Assembly: GCF_027019125.1 (NCBI RefSeq)
Contig: NZ_JALUXE010000002.1
Location: 372,001-436,000, forward strand
Length of the DNA: 64,000 bases
Direction: 5' to 3'
Source: Roseovarius sp.
GTDB taxonomy: Bacteria; Pseudomonadota; Alphaproteobacteria; Rhodobacterales; Rhodobacteraceae
The position numbers and the translations under genes were made by a program. The notes under the pieces were generated by a model that did not search any database, was not told the DNA's origin, and saw only the letters and a program-made list of their open reading frames with translations. Shown here piece after piece: positions 43,431 through 53,100 of this stretch; positions within the stretch are counted from its first letter, which is position 1; each line of letters begins with the position of its first letter.

Positions 43431-43471
43431 GACTATATCACTGTCAGACTATAACGCTGTCAGGCTGACAG
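43431..43471. promoter_or_regulatory. Tandem and inverted repeat upstream of ribA
   Basis: GACTATA-N3-CTGTCAG occurs twice with a 16-base period (43431-43447, 43447-43463), and the second copy is followed by G and the inverse CTGACAG (43465-43471). The array lies 13-53 bases before the ribA ATG, where a promoter or operator is expected, and 120 bases from the divergent response regulator start. Confidence 0.5.
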
Positions 43472-43484
43472 ACAGGAGCCCCCC

Positions 43485-44573
43485 ATGAGCCTTGCCCCGG
43501 ACCTCACTGAAATTGCCGCACGCGCACGCAGTGACCTGCGCATGGGCGTGCCCGTGGTGCTGCGTGGGCCGGAAGGGGCAGCGCTGATCATGGCGGCGGA
43601 AACGCTCGAGGCACAAAGATTGGCGGATTTGCGGGCCTTGGGTGGCGCACCGGTTCTGGCGATTACCGCGCGCCGTGCCGCCACGCTCAAGGCACGGGCC
43701 TATGATGGTGATATTGCGCGGGTGATCGTGCCGCCCGACGTGTCGCTCAGCTGGATCATCGCCGTGGCCGATCCCGCGGACGATCTCAGAACCCCGATGA
43801 AGGGCCCCCTGACATCCGAACGTGGTGGCCCGGTCGATCTGCACCGGCTGGCCATCGGCCTGGTGAAATCCGCGCGGCTCTTGCCTGCCGCATTGGTGAT
43901 GCCGTTGACCGAGGGCGCGGAATTTGCCCGCCGCCACGGGCTCACCCTGCTCGACACAGCTGCGGCCCCGCAGCTCGAGATGACAAGCCCGCTGCATCCG
44001 GTCGTCAGCGCGCGCCTGCCGCTTTCCGTGTCCGAGGCGGGGCGGCTGCATATCTTTCGCCCCGAAGATGGCGGCGAGGAACATTACGCCATCGAGATCG
44101 GCCAGCCCGATCGCAACGCGCCCGTTCTGGCGCGGCTGCACTCCGCCTGTTTCACCGGCGATCTGATGGGAAGCCTCAAATGCGATTGCGGCCCGCAACT
44201 GCGCGGAGCACTCGCACAGATGGGGGCCGAAGGGGCTGGCGTGCTGCTCTACCTCAACCAAGAGGGGCGCGGCATCGGCCTTGCCAACAAGATGCGTGCC
44301 TACAGCCTGCAGGATCAGGGCTTCGATACGGTCGAGGCCAATCATCGTCTGGGCTTTGAGGATGACGAGCGCGATTTTCGCATTGGCGCGCGCATCCTGT
44401 CGCTGATGGGGTTTTCTTCGGTGCGCCTCTTGACCAACAACCCGGCCAAGATCGCGATGATGGAACAGAACGGCATCAAGGTGATCGAGCGCGTGCCGCT
44501 GAAACTGGGCGAAAACGCCCATAACCACGGCTACCTTGCGACCAAGGCCGCAAAATCGGGGCATCTGCTCTAG
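43485..44573 (+). CDS. ribA: GTP cyclohydrolase II with degenerate N-terminal domain
   Basis: A 362-residue protein. Residues about 170-350 are GTP cyclohydrolase II, with the zinc ligands in HSACFTGDLMGSLKCDCGPQ and NQEGRGIGLANKMRAY, the first step to riboflavin. The N-terminal 160 residues are related to the RibB synthase fold but lack its catalytic signature, as in several Rhodobacterales RibA proteins. It starts at ATG 43485 after CAGGAG. It is convergent with prfC, 14 bases away. Confidence 0.9.
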   Translation: MSLAPDLTEIAARARSDLRMGVPVVLRGPEGAALIMAAETLEAQRLADLRALGGAPVLAITARRAATLKARAYDGDIARVIVPPDVSLSWIIAVADPADDLRTPMKGPLTSERGGPVDLHRLAIGLVKSARLLPAALVMPLTEGAEFARRHGLTLLDTAAAPQLEMTSPLHPVVSARLPLSVSEAGRLHIFRPEDGGEEHYAIEIGQPDRNAPVLARLHSACFTGDLMGSLKCDCGPQLRGALAQMGAEGAGVLLYLNQEGRGIGLANKMRAYSLQDQGFDTVEANHRLGFEDDERDFRIGARILSLMGFSSVRLLTNNPAKIAMMEQNGIKVIERVPLKLGENAHNHGYLATKAAKSGHLL

Positions 44574-44587
44574 GTCGGGCGGGCCGC

Positions 44588-46195
44588 CTAGACCATCATT
44601 TCCTTGGTCGCCGTCAGCGTGACATCGGGGTAATCCCGCGCAACGCGATCAATGTCCCATTGCAGGCGCGTCAGATAGACGATGTCGCCATCATGATCAT
44701 GGGCGATGTGCTGCTTGTTGGCAGCGGTGAATTTCTCGACCGCCAGCTTGTCGCCCGATACCCACCGTGCCGAGGTGAATTGTGATCCCTCAAAGCGCAC
44801 CGGCAGGCCATACTCCAGCTCGATCCGGCTGGCCAGCACCTCGAATTGCAGTGCGCCCACGACGCCCACGATGAAACCCGAGCCGAACGCCGGTTTAAAG
44901 ACCTTGGCGGCCCCTTCTTCGGCGAATTGCATCAGCGCCTTTTCCAGATGCTTGGCCTTCATCGGGTCGCCCGCGCGGGCCTGTTGCAGCAGTTCCGGCG
45001 CAAAGGACGGTATGCCCGTGACGCGCAGCGCCTCACCTTCGGTCAGCGTATCACCGATGCGCAACTGACCGTGGTTCGGAATGCCGATGATATCACCGGC
45101 CCATGCCTCTTCTGCCAGTTCCCGATCCGCCGCCAGGAACAGCACTGGCGCAGATACCGTAATCGGCTTCTTCGAGCGCACATGCGTGAGCTTCATACCG
45201 CGTTTGAAGTGCCCCGAGGCGAGTCGGACAAAGGCCACGCGATCGCGATGCTTGGGGTCCATATTGGCCTGAACCTTGAAGACAAAGCCGGTCACGGCGG
45301 TCTCTTCTGGCGCAATCGCGCGCGGGCTGGCCTTTTGCACCTGCGGTTCGGGGCCATAGGTGCCGATGCCCTCCATCAGCTCCTTGACGCCAAAGGAGTT
45401 GATCGCGGAGCCGAACCAGATGGGCGTCATATGCCCCTCCAGCACCGATTGCGGATCGAGCGCGGGCAAGAGTTCGCGCGCCATCTCGATCTCTTCACGC
45501 AGCTTGACGATCAGGTTGGCGGGAACATGCGCGGCCAGCTTTGGATCGTTCAACCCGTCGATCTTGATCGATTCCGCCACCTTGTTGCGGTCGGCACGGT
45601 CCATCAGTTCGAGCCGGTCATTGAGCATGTCGTAACAGCCGACAAAATCGCGGCCCATGCCGATAGGCCAGCTTGCGGGGGTTACATCAATGGCAAGGTT
45701 CTGCTGGATCTCGTCGATGATCTCGAACGTATCGCGCGCCTCGCGGTCCATCTTGTTGCAGAAGGTCAGGATCGGAAGATCGCGCAGACGGCATACCTCA
45801 AAGAGTTTCTGGGTCTGGCTCTCCACCCCCTTGGCCCCGTCGATCACCATCACAGCCGCATCGACGGCGGTCAGTGTTCGATAGGTATCCTCGGAAAAAT
45901 CCGAGTGGCCGGGCGTATCCACGAGATTGAAGCGAAAGCGGCCAAAGTCGAAAGACATGGCCGAAGCCGAGACCGAAATGCCCCGGTCCTTTTCCATCTG
46001 CATGAAGTCAGAGCGCGTGCGCCGCGCCTCGCCCTTGGCGCGCACTTGCCCGGCCATCTGGATGGCGCCCCCATAAAGGAGGAACTTTTCGGTCAAGGTC
46101 GTCTTGCCCGCATCGGGATGCGAAATGATCGCAAAGGTGCGGCGGCGGGCAATCTCTGCAGGCAGATCGGGGCGGTTTGAAAGGGTGTCCAACAT
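44588..46195 (-). CDS. prfC: Peptide chain release factor 3
   Basis: A 535-residue translational GTPase. P-loop SHPDAGKTTL, switch and G3 DTPGHSDFSEDTYR, G4 NKMDRE, and the later RF3 domain with FGSAINSFGVKELM. It removes RF1 and RF2 from the ribosome. ATG 46195 was chosen over an in-frame start 12 codons upstream. Confidence 0.96.
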   Translation of the reverse strand: MLDTLSNRPDLPAEIARRRTFAIISHPDAGKTTLTEKFLLYGGAIQMAGQVRAKGEARRTRSDFMQMEKDRGISVSASAMSFDFGRFRFNLVDTPGHSDFSEDTYRTLTAVDAAVMVIDGAKGVESQTQKLFEVCRLRDLPILTFCNKMDREARDTFEIIDEIQQNLAIDVTPASWPIGMGRDFVGCYDMLNDRLELMDRADRNKVAESIKIDGLNDPKLAAHVPANLIVKLREEIEMARELLPALDPQSVLEGHMTPIWFGSAINSFGVKELMEGIGTYGPEPQVQKASPRAIAPEETAVTGFVFKVQANMDPKHRDRVAFVRLASGHFKRGMKLTHVRSKKPITVSAPVLFLAADRELAEEAWAGDIIGIPNHGQLRIGDTLTEGEALRVTGIPSFAPELLQQARAGDPMKAKHLEKALMQFAEEGAAKVFKPAFGSGFIVGVVGALQFEVLASRIELEYGLPVRFEGSQFTSARWVSGDKLAVEKFTAANKQHIAHDHDGDIVYLTRLQWDIDRVARDYPDVTLTATKEMMV

Positions 46196-46694
46196 GGGGC
46201 CGGATATAGAGGGGTGGCAGAGGCGGTGCAATATGGGCTGTTAGGGGATGTCACCCGAGTCGCGCGGCACCGCAAGTCGGGAAAACAAGGCCATTGACCC
46301 CGGTGATTCCCTTGCCTCCCCAGGCCCCTGCGCGAAAGCGGCGTGTAAATATGTCTCACCGGACCCTCTTGGCTCGCTCGTGCTCACCAAGAGGCTCAAA
46401 TCGCGCGGTTTAGGATAATTGGCCTGATTTTCCAGCATAATTTGTGCAGCGGCAGTGTGCGTGCCGTCGGTCCCGCCGCGCGAAGGGACAAGAAAATGCA
46501 ACAATCAGACCAAACTCGGAAACATGGTTAACACCCTATCCAGAAGCATCGGCTATCCGGCCGAATAGTATCTTAAATCCCTGTTTTCCTTAGAAATTCC
46601 ATTAACTGCCAGAGTTATGCGCTGCCCTGATCAGGCACCATCCACACCGATGAACAGCGTCCTCTGGCGGCACGATTGGATACCGGGGGTTAGA
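46196..46694. other. 499-base region between prfC and the glycosidase-like gene
   Basis: No supported gene. An inverted repeat CCTCTTGG (46365-46372) and CCAAGAGG (46387-46394) lies in the middle. The last 300 bases are AT-richer than the surroundings (AAATCCCTGTTTTCCTTAG and similar) and probably carry the promoter of the downstream gene. Confidence 0.5.
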
Positions 46695-48491
46695 ATGTCA
46701 TTCACGATTTCAGCGGGTTATCTGTCCGATACGACCTTTTCACAGGCTCACTTCGGCGCCAACTCGCTTGCTCTGCGTGACCGAGTCGGGGAAGACGGTA
46801 CGTATGACAACGTTGCGCGCGCGCTCGGCGTTGAACATGTCCGCTATCCCGGCGGCAGCCTCACCGAATATTACTTCGACATCCGCAACCCGGACAGCGA
46901 TGTCGCGGTGAATTCCGAAACCGGCGAGCAAACCTCATTCCTGCCAATCAGCGATGCACTCGGCTTTGCCGAAGAGGAAGGGATCGCTGTCACGATCGTG
47001 CTGCCCACCCGGCATTTCCTGAGCGACGAGGTGGACGACAATGGTAATCGCCTGCCCGATATCGACGAAGCGGCCCTGCGCGGGTTCCTGCGCGACGTGT
47101 TCGACGGACGTTACGGCGCGCCCGATATTCAAGCCATCGAGATCGGCAACGAATACTGGGGCAGCGGAGGCATGAACACCTTTGAATATGGCCGCCTCTC
47201 GTCGAAAATGGCCGTTATCATCAAGGACGAGATCCGTCATCACCCCGACGCCGAACATCTGTCAGAAACCGACATTCTGGTTCAGATGGGCACGAACTAC
47301 GGTCAGTTCGCCCTGTCGAACCTGTTCACGGGATCTGGCGAAGAGCAACTTGCCGAACTGAATGACGCCTATGGTCTGAACCTGTCAGAAGAAGAATACA
47401 TCTATTCCTCCGGTCATGTGGCCTGGGCCAAGGTTGCCAATGCCGTTATCTTGAGCGAATTCGACACCAGCGCGGAACAAAGCGCCATCGACGGCGTCGT
47501 TGCCCATATCTATTCCAAAGGTGCGGACACGCCCAACAGCCGGTATTTCGAACTGTCGCAGATTGCCGATACCTGGCTCAAGGAAATGCCGGGGCTGGAC
47601 ATCTACGCGACCGAATGGAACCTCAAGCGCTCGGTGTCCGATGACCCGCAAGAAGAGTTCGGCCTCAAGCAAGCCCATGAAATGCTCAATGTCCTCGAGG
47701 CGTTTTCCTGGGGTGGGGTCGATGCCGCGCATGTCTGGCCGCTTCAGATGAACAGCCGCACCGGCCTGGCCGATGGCGAAGGCGATGCAGACATCCGTGT
47801 GCCCGGCGAAATGTTTCGCATGATGAACGAAACCCTGCCCGGCACCCGCCCCCTCGGCCTCGCCGGCAGCGAGGGGCGCGAAACGGAATTGTCCGGCGAA
47901 ACGGCAGATGTGCACGTATTCTATGCCCCTGACCGTCTGGTTACTTTCGTTGTCTCCACCAGCGATACCGAAACAGAAGAAGTGGTCGACTTCATGAACA
48001 TCCTGCGGGATGTGGGTGATGTTGAAATCACACGCCTCGGTGTGGCCGAAGGCGAAAACCCGAGCGAATCCACCGCAGAGCCGGTCGTGACAACCGAGAA
48101 CGCCGAAAACCTCATTCAGGACGGCATCCTGATCGCTGAACTGGCACCTCACGAGATTCTCATGATCGAGATGACCAACCCGGTCTTCACCGCCGCACTG
48201 GCCCGTATGGTCGCGGACACTGACGACACGTCTGACGATTTCGACGTGCAAACGTTAGACGCGCCCACCACGGACAATGTCGTGAGTTTCGAAGATTTCC
48301 TTCGCATCGACACGTCGGCATTCGCCAGCAACGACAGCGTGATTCCGATGATCGAGCCCGACGAGGACACCGAGGACAGCCCAACCCCGGCCCCCGGCGC
48401 CTCTGACGGCGGAGACAGCGGCGGTGGCGGCGATTTCGGCTTTGGAGCCTTGGCGCTCGCGTTCTTGCCGATCCTTCTCTTGGCGGCCTGA
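46695..48491 (+). CDS. Glycoside hydrolase-like protein with C-terminal membrane anchor
   Basis: A 598-residue acidic protein. The first 400 residues look like a TIM-barrel glycosidase of the GH-A clan: RYPGGSLTEYYF, the acid/base-like Glu153 in EIGNEYWG, His271 in VVAHIYSKG and the nucleophile-like Glu307 in YATEWNLK. A beta domain follows, then an Asp/Glu/Pro-rich stretch and a terminal SGGGGDFGFGALALAFLPIL segment (572-598), which resembles a GlyGly-CTERM-like anchor without the final Arg cluster. No N-terminal signal peptide is visible from ATG 46695 or from the longer frame at 46617. The substrate is unknown. Confidence 0.65.
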   Translation: MSFTISAGYLSDTTFSQAHFGANSLALRDRVGEDGTYDNVARALGVEHVRYPGGSLTEYYFDIRNPDSDVAVNSETGEQTSFLPISDALGFAEEEGIAVTIVLPTRHFLSDEVDDNGNRLPDIDEAALRGFLRDVFDGRYGAPDIQAIEIGNEYWGSGGMNTFEYGRLSSKMAVIIKDEIRHHPDAEHLSETDILVQMGTNYGQFALSNLFTGSGEEQLAELNDAYGLNLSEEEYIYSSGHVAWAKVANAVILSEFDTSAEQSAIDGVVAHIYSKGADTPNSRYFELSQIADTWLKEMPGLDIYATEWNLKRSVSDDPQEEFGLKQAHEMLNVLEAFSWGGVDAAHVWPLQMNSRTGLADGEGDADIRVPGEMFRMMNETLPGTRPLGLAGSEGRETELSGETADVHVFYAPDRLVTFVVSTSDTETEEVVDFMNILRDVGDVEITRLGVAEGENPSESTAEPVVTTENAENLIQDGILIAELAPHEILMIEMTNPVFTAALARMVADTDDTSDDFDVQTLDAPTTDNVVSFEDFLRIDTSAFASNDSVIPMIEPDEDTEDSPTPAPGASDGGDSGGGGDFGFGALALAFLPILLLAA

Positions 48492-48578
48492 TCCGGGATC
48501 CCGCCGCGCGGCTTGCCGCGCCCCCCTCTTGCGACTACAAGCGCGGCAAATCCCGTTAGTCTCATCAAGGATCGCCGC

Positions 48579-49886
48579 ATGATACCCCGTTATTCCCGCC
48601 CCGATATGGTCGCCATCTGGGAACCCGCCACCAAATTCCGCATCTGGTTCGAAATCGAGGCGCATGCGTGCGACGCCATGGCTGCTCTGGGCGTGATCCC
48701 GCGTGAGAACGCGCAAGCGGTTTGGAAAGCCAAGGATGTCGAGTTCAACGTCGCGCGGATCGACGAGATCGAGGCCGAGACAAAACACGATGTCATCGCC
48801 TTCCTCACCCATCTGGCCGAGCATGTTGGCTCGGAAGAGGCGCGCTTTGTGCATCAGGGCATGACATCTTCGGACGTGCTCGATACCTGTTTCAACATCC
48901 AGTTGACCCGCGCTGCCGATATCCTGATCGCGGATATGGAGGCGCTGCTGGCCGCCCTCAAGCGCCGCGCTTATGAGCACAAGGACACGCTGCGCATCGG
49001 GCGCAGCCACGGCATTCACGCAGAACCCACCACCATGGGTCTGACATTTGCCCGGTTCTACGCCGAAATGCAGCGCAACCTGCGCCGCCTGCGCACCGCC
49101 CGCGAAGAGATCGCCACAGGCGCCATTTCCGGTGCCGTCGGCACCTTTGCCAATATCGATCCGCGCGTCGAGGCGCATGTCTGCGCCCAGCTTGGCCTGA
49201 CACCAGAGCCCATCAGCACCCAGGTGATCCCCCGCGACCGTCACGCCGCCTTTTTCGCAGCCCTCGGCGTCGTCGCCTCGTCGATCGAGAATGTCGCCAT
49301 CGAAATCCGCCACATGCAACGCACCGAAGTGCTCGAGGCTGCTGAGTTCTTTTCGATGGGGCAAAAGGGCTCGTCCGCCATGCCGCACAAGAAAAACCCG
49401 GTGCTGACCGAGAACCTCACCGGACTGGCGCGCCTCGTGCGCATGGCCGTTGTGCCCGCGATGGAGAACGTGGCACTCTGGCACGAGCGCGACATCTCGC
49501 ACAGCTCGGTCGAGCGCATGATCGGCCCGGATGCCACGATCACGCTCGATTTCGCGCTTGCCCGCCTGACCAATGTCATCGACAAGCTGTTGGTCTACCC
49601 GGACAACATGATGGCCAACATGAACAAGTTTCCCGGCCTCGTGATGAGCCAGCGCGTGCTCCTCGCCCTCACCCAGGCTGGTGTCAGCCGCGAAGACGCC
49701 TATCGCCTCGTGCAGCGCAATGCGCTCAAGGTCTGGGAAACCGGCTGCGATTTCAAAACCGAGTTGCTGAATGATGCAGAGGTCACAGCAGCACTCTCCC
49801 CGGCGGAAATTGCTGAAAAATTCGACTTGGGCTATCACACCAAGCACGTGGACACGATTTTCGCCCGGGTTTTTGAGGAATCATGA
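48579..49886 (+). CDS. purB: Adenylosuccinate lyase
   Basis: A 435-residue fumarase/aspartase-fold enzyme that acts twice in purine synthesis. The signature loop GSSAMPHKKNP lies at 264-274, MTSSDVLDTCFNI at about 95 and RSHGIHAEPTTMG at 142. ATG 48579 follows a CAAGG site; an upstream open frame is not family-like. Confidence 0.97.
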   Translation: MIPRYSRPDMVAIWEPATKFRIWFEIEAHACDAMAALGVIPRENAQAVWKAKDVEFNVARIDEIEAETKHDVIAFLTHLAEHVGSEEARFVHQGMTSSDVLDTCFNIQLTRAADILIADMEALLAALKRRAYEHKDTLRIGRSHGIHAEPTTMGLTFARFYAEMQRNLRRLRTAREEIATGAISGAVGTFANIDPRVEAHVCAQLGLTPEPISTQVIPRDRHAAFFAALGVVASSIENVAIEIRHMQRTEVLEAAEFFSMGQKGSSAMPHKKNPVLTENLTGLARLVRMAVVPAMENVALWHERDISHSSVERMIGPDATITLDFALARLTNVIDKLLVYPDNMMANMNKFPGLVMSQRVLLALTQAGVSREDAYRLVQRNALKVWETGCDFKTELLNDAEVTAALSPAEIAEKFDLGYHTKHVDTIFARVFEES

Positions 49887-49917
49887 TACTCTGGACCCCT
49901 GTTGAACAGGGAGACAT

Positions 49918-50088
49918 ATGATGAAGCTGAAATTCGGATTGGCCGCCCTCGCGCTTGTCGTCACACCCAGCCTCGCCTTGGCGACGGGTGGGTGCAACTA
50001 CACCAAGCAGAAACAGGCGATTTCCTGCATTGCAGGCACCGCTTGGGACGCAGCGACCAATAGCTGCGTGCCGCAAACTTCGAGCTGA
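49918..50088 (+). CDS. Small secreted Cys-containing peptide
   Basis: A 56-residue protein downstream of purB. ATG 49918 has AGGGAGA seven bases upstream. It has a clear signal peptide (MMKLKFGLAALALVVTPSLA, cleavage near ALA), leaving about 33 residues with three cysteines (GGCNYTKQK, ISCIAGTAWD, NSCVPQT). The spacing resembles short cysteine-rich repeats such as CBM14-type modules, but is too short to assign. It is likely exported. A GC terminator follows. Confidence 0.65.
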   Translation: MMKLKFGLAALALVVTPSLALATGGCNYTKQKQAISCIAGTAWDAATNSCVPQTSS

Positions 50089-50096
50089 CTGAAAAC

Positions 50097-50119
50097 GGGG
50101 CGGGATCACCGCCCGCCCC
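50097..50119. terminator. Terminator at the end of the GTA operon
   Basis: Stem GGGGCGGG (50097-50104) and CCCGCCCC (50112-50119). On the minus strand it is followed by GTTTTCAG, fitting termination of the GTA operon; it may also serve the small peptide gene on the plus strand. Confidence 0.7.
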
Positions 50120-50160
50120 TGCTCATCGGTCTGCAATCGCGCTGACGCGGCGCGCCTGTG

Positions 50161-53100
50161 TCATAGGTCACGGACCGCGAATGTGCCCAGCCCGAAACTG
50201 GCCGAGATTTGCGCCACTTCGATCCTTTTTCCCGCATCCGGCCCATCCGATTGCCGCGCCGACGCCGGATAAATCCAATCCGGGCGCTCCAGCGTGACCT
50301 CTCTCAGGATCTGCGTCCCCCGCATCACCCGCATGAGATAGCGCTCGCTCTCTTCGCCAAGCGGGACCTCGGGCGTGTCCCAACGATCCCCACCGATCCG
50401 CGTGCGCCTGATCCATGTTACGTGTAAATCGCCCCCTTTCTCGCTGACACGCAGATGCACCGGCGCGTAGGGCCGCAGACCTACCCCATCAAAGGCAATC
50501 ACCGCATGGGCGAAACTTGGATCGTCCACCGGCCGTCCCCCCGGCCCGATCCGGTAGTGCAACGCCTGTCCGCGCTGCGCCTCCGCCAACTCGATCTGCT
50601 GCGGCACGCCGTTGAGCCGCACCACAAGAGACCCAGCAGGCCAGACGCCACCGCCTGCCCGTTCCGTTCCCGCCTGTCCGCGCAGCCGGTGACGCAGAAC
50701 ATAAGTATCCGGTGCCACCAACTCCGCATCCCGGAACTGGAACAATTCCCAGCCCCCCGGCGTGCCGTCGCCGATGGCGCAGAGATTGCCACCGTTCAAG
50801 AGCGCCGCATCGCCCACGCTCTCCAAAACCCCGAAGCGCATCCGCACGAATAGCCCATCGCCCCGGTCGATCCGGCCCATGGGTGCCGGCAAGAGCGGCG
50901 TTTGCGTCACCCCAACCGTGCTACGCGCTGCGACCAAGGTGTTGAGCCGGTAATTGGCGTCCTCAACCGAAGAATAGATCGCCGCGCTGCCGGGCCAGGG
51001 ATTGGCCAGTACCGCGATATGCGGTGCGTGCGGCAACTCCTCGCCAGTCAAGAGCGGCAGATCGAGGAACAGCGGGGTCACAGGCCCCGGCGCCACGAAA
51101 GGGCGCAACCGCGCCGGGCTGTCCTCGATCAGAATGGGCCGATAGCTCTCAGGGTCGATCCGCACCGCATCGCAGCGCTGCGCATTGCCCATCTGCTCAA
51201 CCCGGTCGATCCGAAACCGCACGCCACCGTCGCCTTTGGGCATTTCAATCACATCCCCCGCGCCGACGGCCAGCTGCGAGGGCGGCAACGTCAAGCGCAG
51301 CGTATCCACCGACAGCCGCGCTTCCGAAAGCCAGCGTTCCACCACCTGCCGCCCCTCGGCTCGCGTCAGCGCCAGCGGCATTTCCGAGGTTGCCACCGCA
51401 TGCGTCACCTCATCGGGCAGGATGGCCTCTTCCGAAATCGCCTCATAATCGGCATCCGCCTGCAGAAACCGCAATCGCACCCGTCCCGCAAGTTCCAGAT
51501 CGCTGCCTCGCAGTTCGTCTATCACGCCCCCCAATTCCGGATCCCGCACCACCCGATCGAGATCGACAGCATGATCCGCGCGCCCGTCCCGCTTGCGGAA
51601 TTCGAGCACTCCACCCCGCTCGATGGCATCAAGACCATAGGCCAGCATCAAGGGTTGCAGAGTTGCGCGCGCCTCCGTGACCTGATCCACCAGATAGCCG
51701 CGCAAGAACCCCTCGGCACGGCTTGTGTCCAGATCCCGCAGACCTGCGCGCGCCGCCACTTCCGCAACCACATCCGCCAATCGCCGCCCGCTTACCCGGC
51801 CATTGATCCAATGCCCGCGCGCATAATTGCTGCCATCGGACCAAAGGTCGAGATTGCTCGGAAAATAGGGATAAGGTCGCGCGTCCCACGCCCAAACATA
51901 GGCGTGATCCATATCGACCATCCGCCCGTTGAATTCCTCTGACTGTGGGTTCCGCGCCGGATCAGTCCAAAAGGCCGCCATAGCCCGCAAGTATTGCAAC
52001 TGGATCAACTCATCCCGCTGCCCTGTCGAATGCCTCGGCAGGCGCGACTCCGACGATTTGGGGTCGAGAAACTTGTTCGGCTCATTGGTGCCCTTGTCCA
52101 CCGCGGCGCAGCCATATTCGGTAAAACGGATCGGTTTCGATTGCGGCACCCATGCGGTTGGCGCAGGCGCACGCAGCCCGCCCACCCGGTCAAAATGCCG
52201 GTTCTCCCACCAGCTTCGCAAATCCTTGAACCGCCAGATCCACGGCTCGCCATGGGCCTCATCCGTGATCGGCACACGGCGCTGCGCCGCGCGCGCCTCC
52301 GCCGTTGGGTAGAACCAGTCATAGCCCTCACCCCCCGCGATATTGCCTTGCAGATAGTCCAGATCATAGATCGACGGCCAGTCTCGCGCGTCAAGATGCG
52401 CGTCCCCTTCGCGCCAATCACTGAGCGGCATGTAATTGTCGATGCCGATAAAGTCGATATTGCCATCCGCCCACAGGGGATCGAGGTGAAAGAACCGATC
52501 CCCATTCCCCGGTTGATAACCGAAATATTCCGACCAATCAGCCGCATAGCTGATCTTGACCTCTGGCCCCAGCACCTCGCGCACCTCTGCCGCCAAGGCA
52601 ATCAGCTGCGCAACAGCCGGAAAGCTGTTGTTTGCCCCCCGGATCTGCGTGAGGCCACGCATTTCAGACCCGATGCAAAAGCTTTCGACGCCCCCCACAG
52701 CAGCACAAAGTGCGGCCTGATGCAGGATGAACCGCCGGTAAGACCACTCATCGGGGCCATGATAGGCCACCGGGCTTTGCTTGACCGCGCCGCCAAAACT
52801 CAGAAGGTTGAGCGCGCCGGTGCCGGGGCTCTCTGCCACATTCGCAGCAATCGGCGTCACCGTGAAATCGGCGGCGCGCGCGGTGCCGAAAAACGCCGCA
52901 ACCTCGGTCTCAGCCGCTGCCGTCTGATCCGGGCTATCCGCCTGGCCGGGTGCCTTTGAGGTGGTAATCCGCCCGCGCCACGGCAGCACCGCCTGATCCA
53001 CGGCCCCGCTCCACGGATCGGGCAAGCCATTCCCCGGCATCTGCTCCATCAGGATGAACGGATAGTAGAGCACCTCTTGCCCAGCCTGTTGCAACGCCAG

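Noticed and set aside
43312..43484. FMN riboswitch before ribA
   Set aside because: The 173-base region is too short for a full RFN element, and its conserved sequence blocks are not seen; only the repeat array is present.
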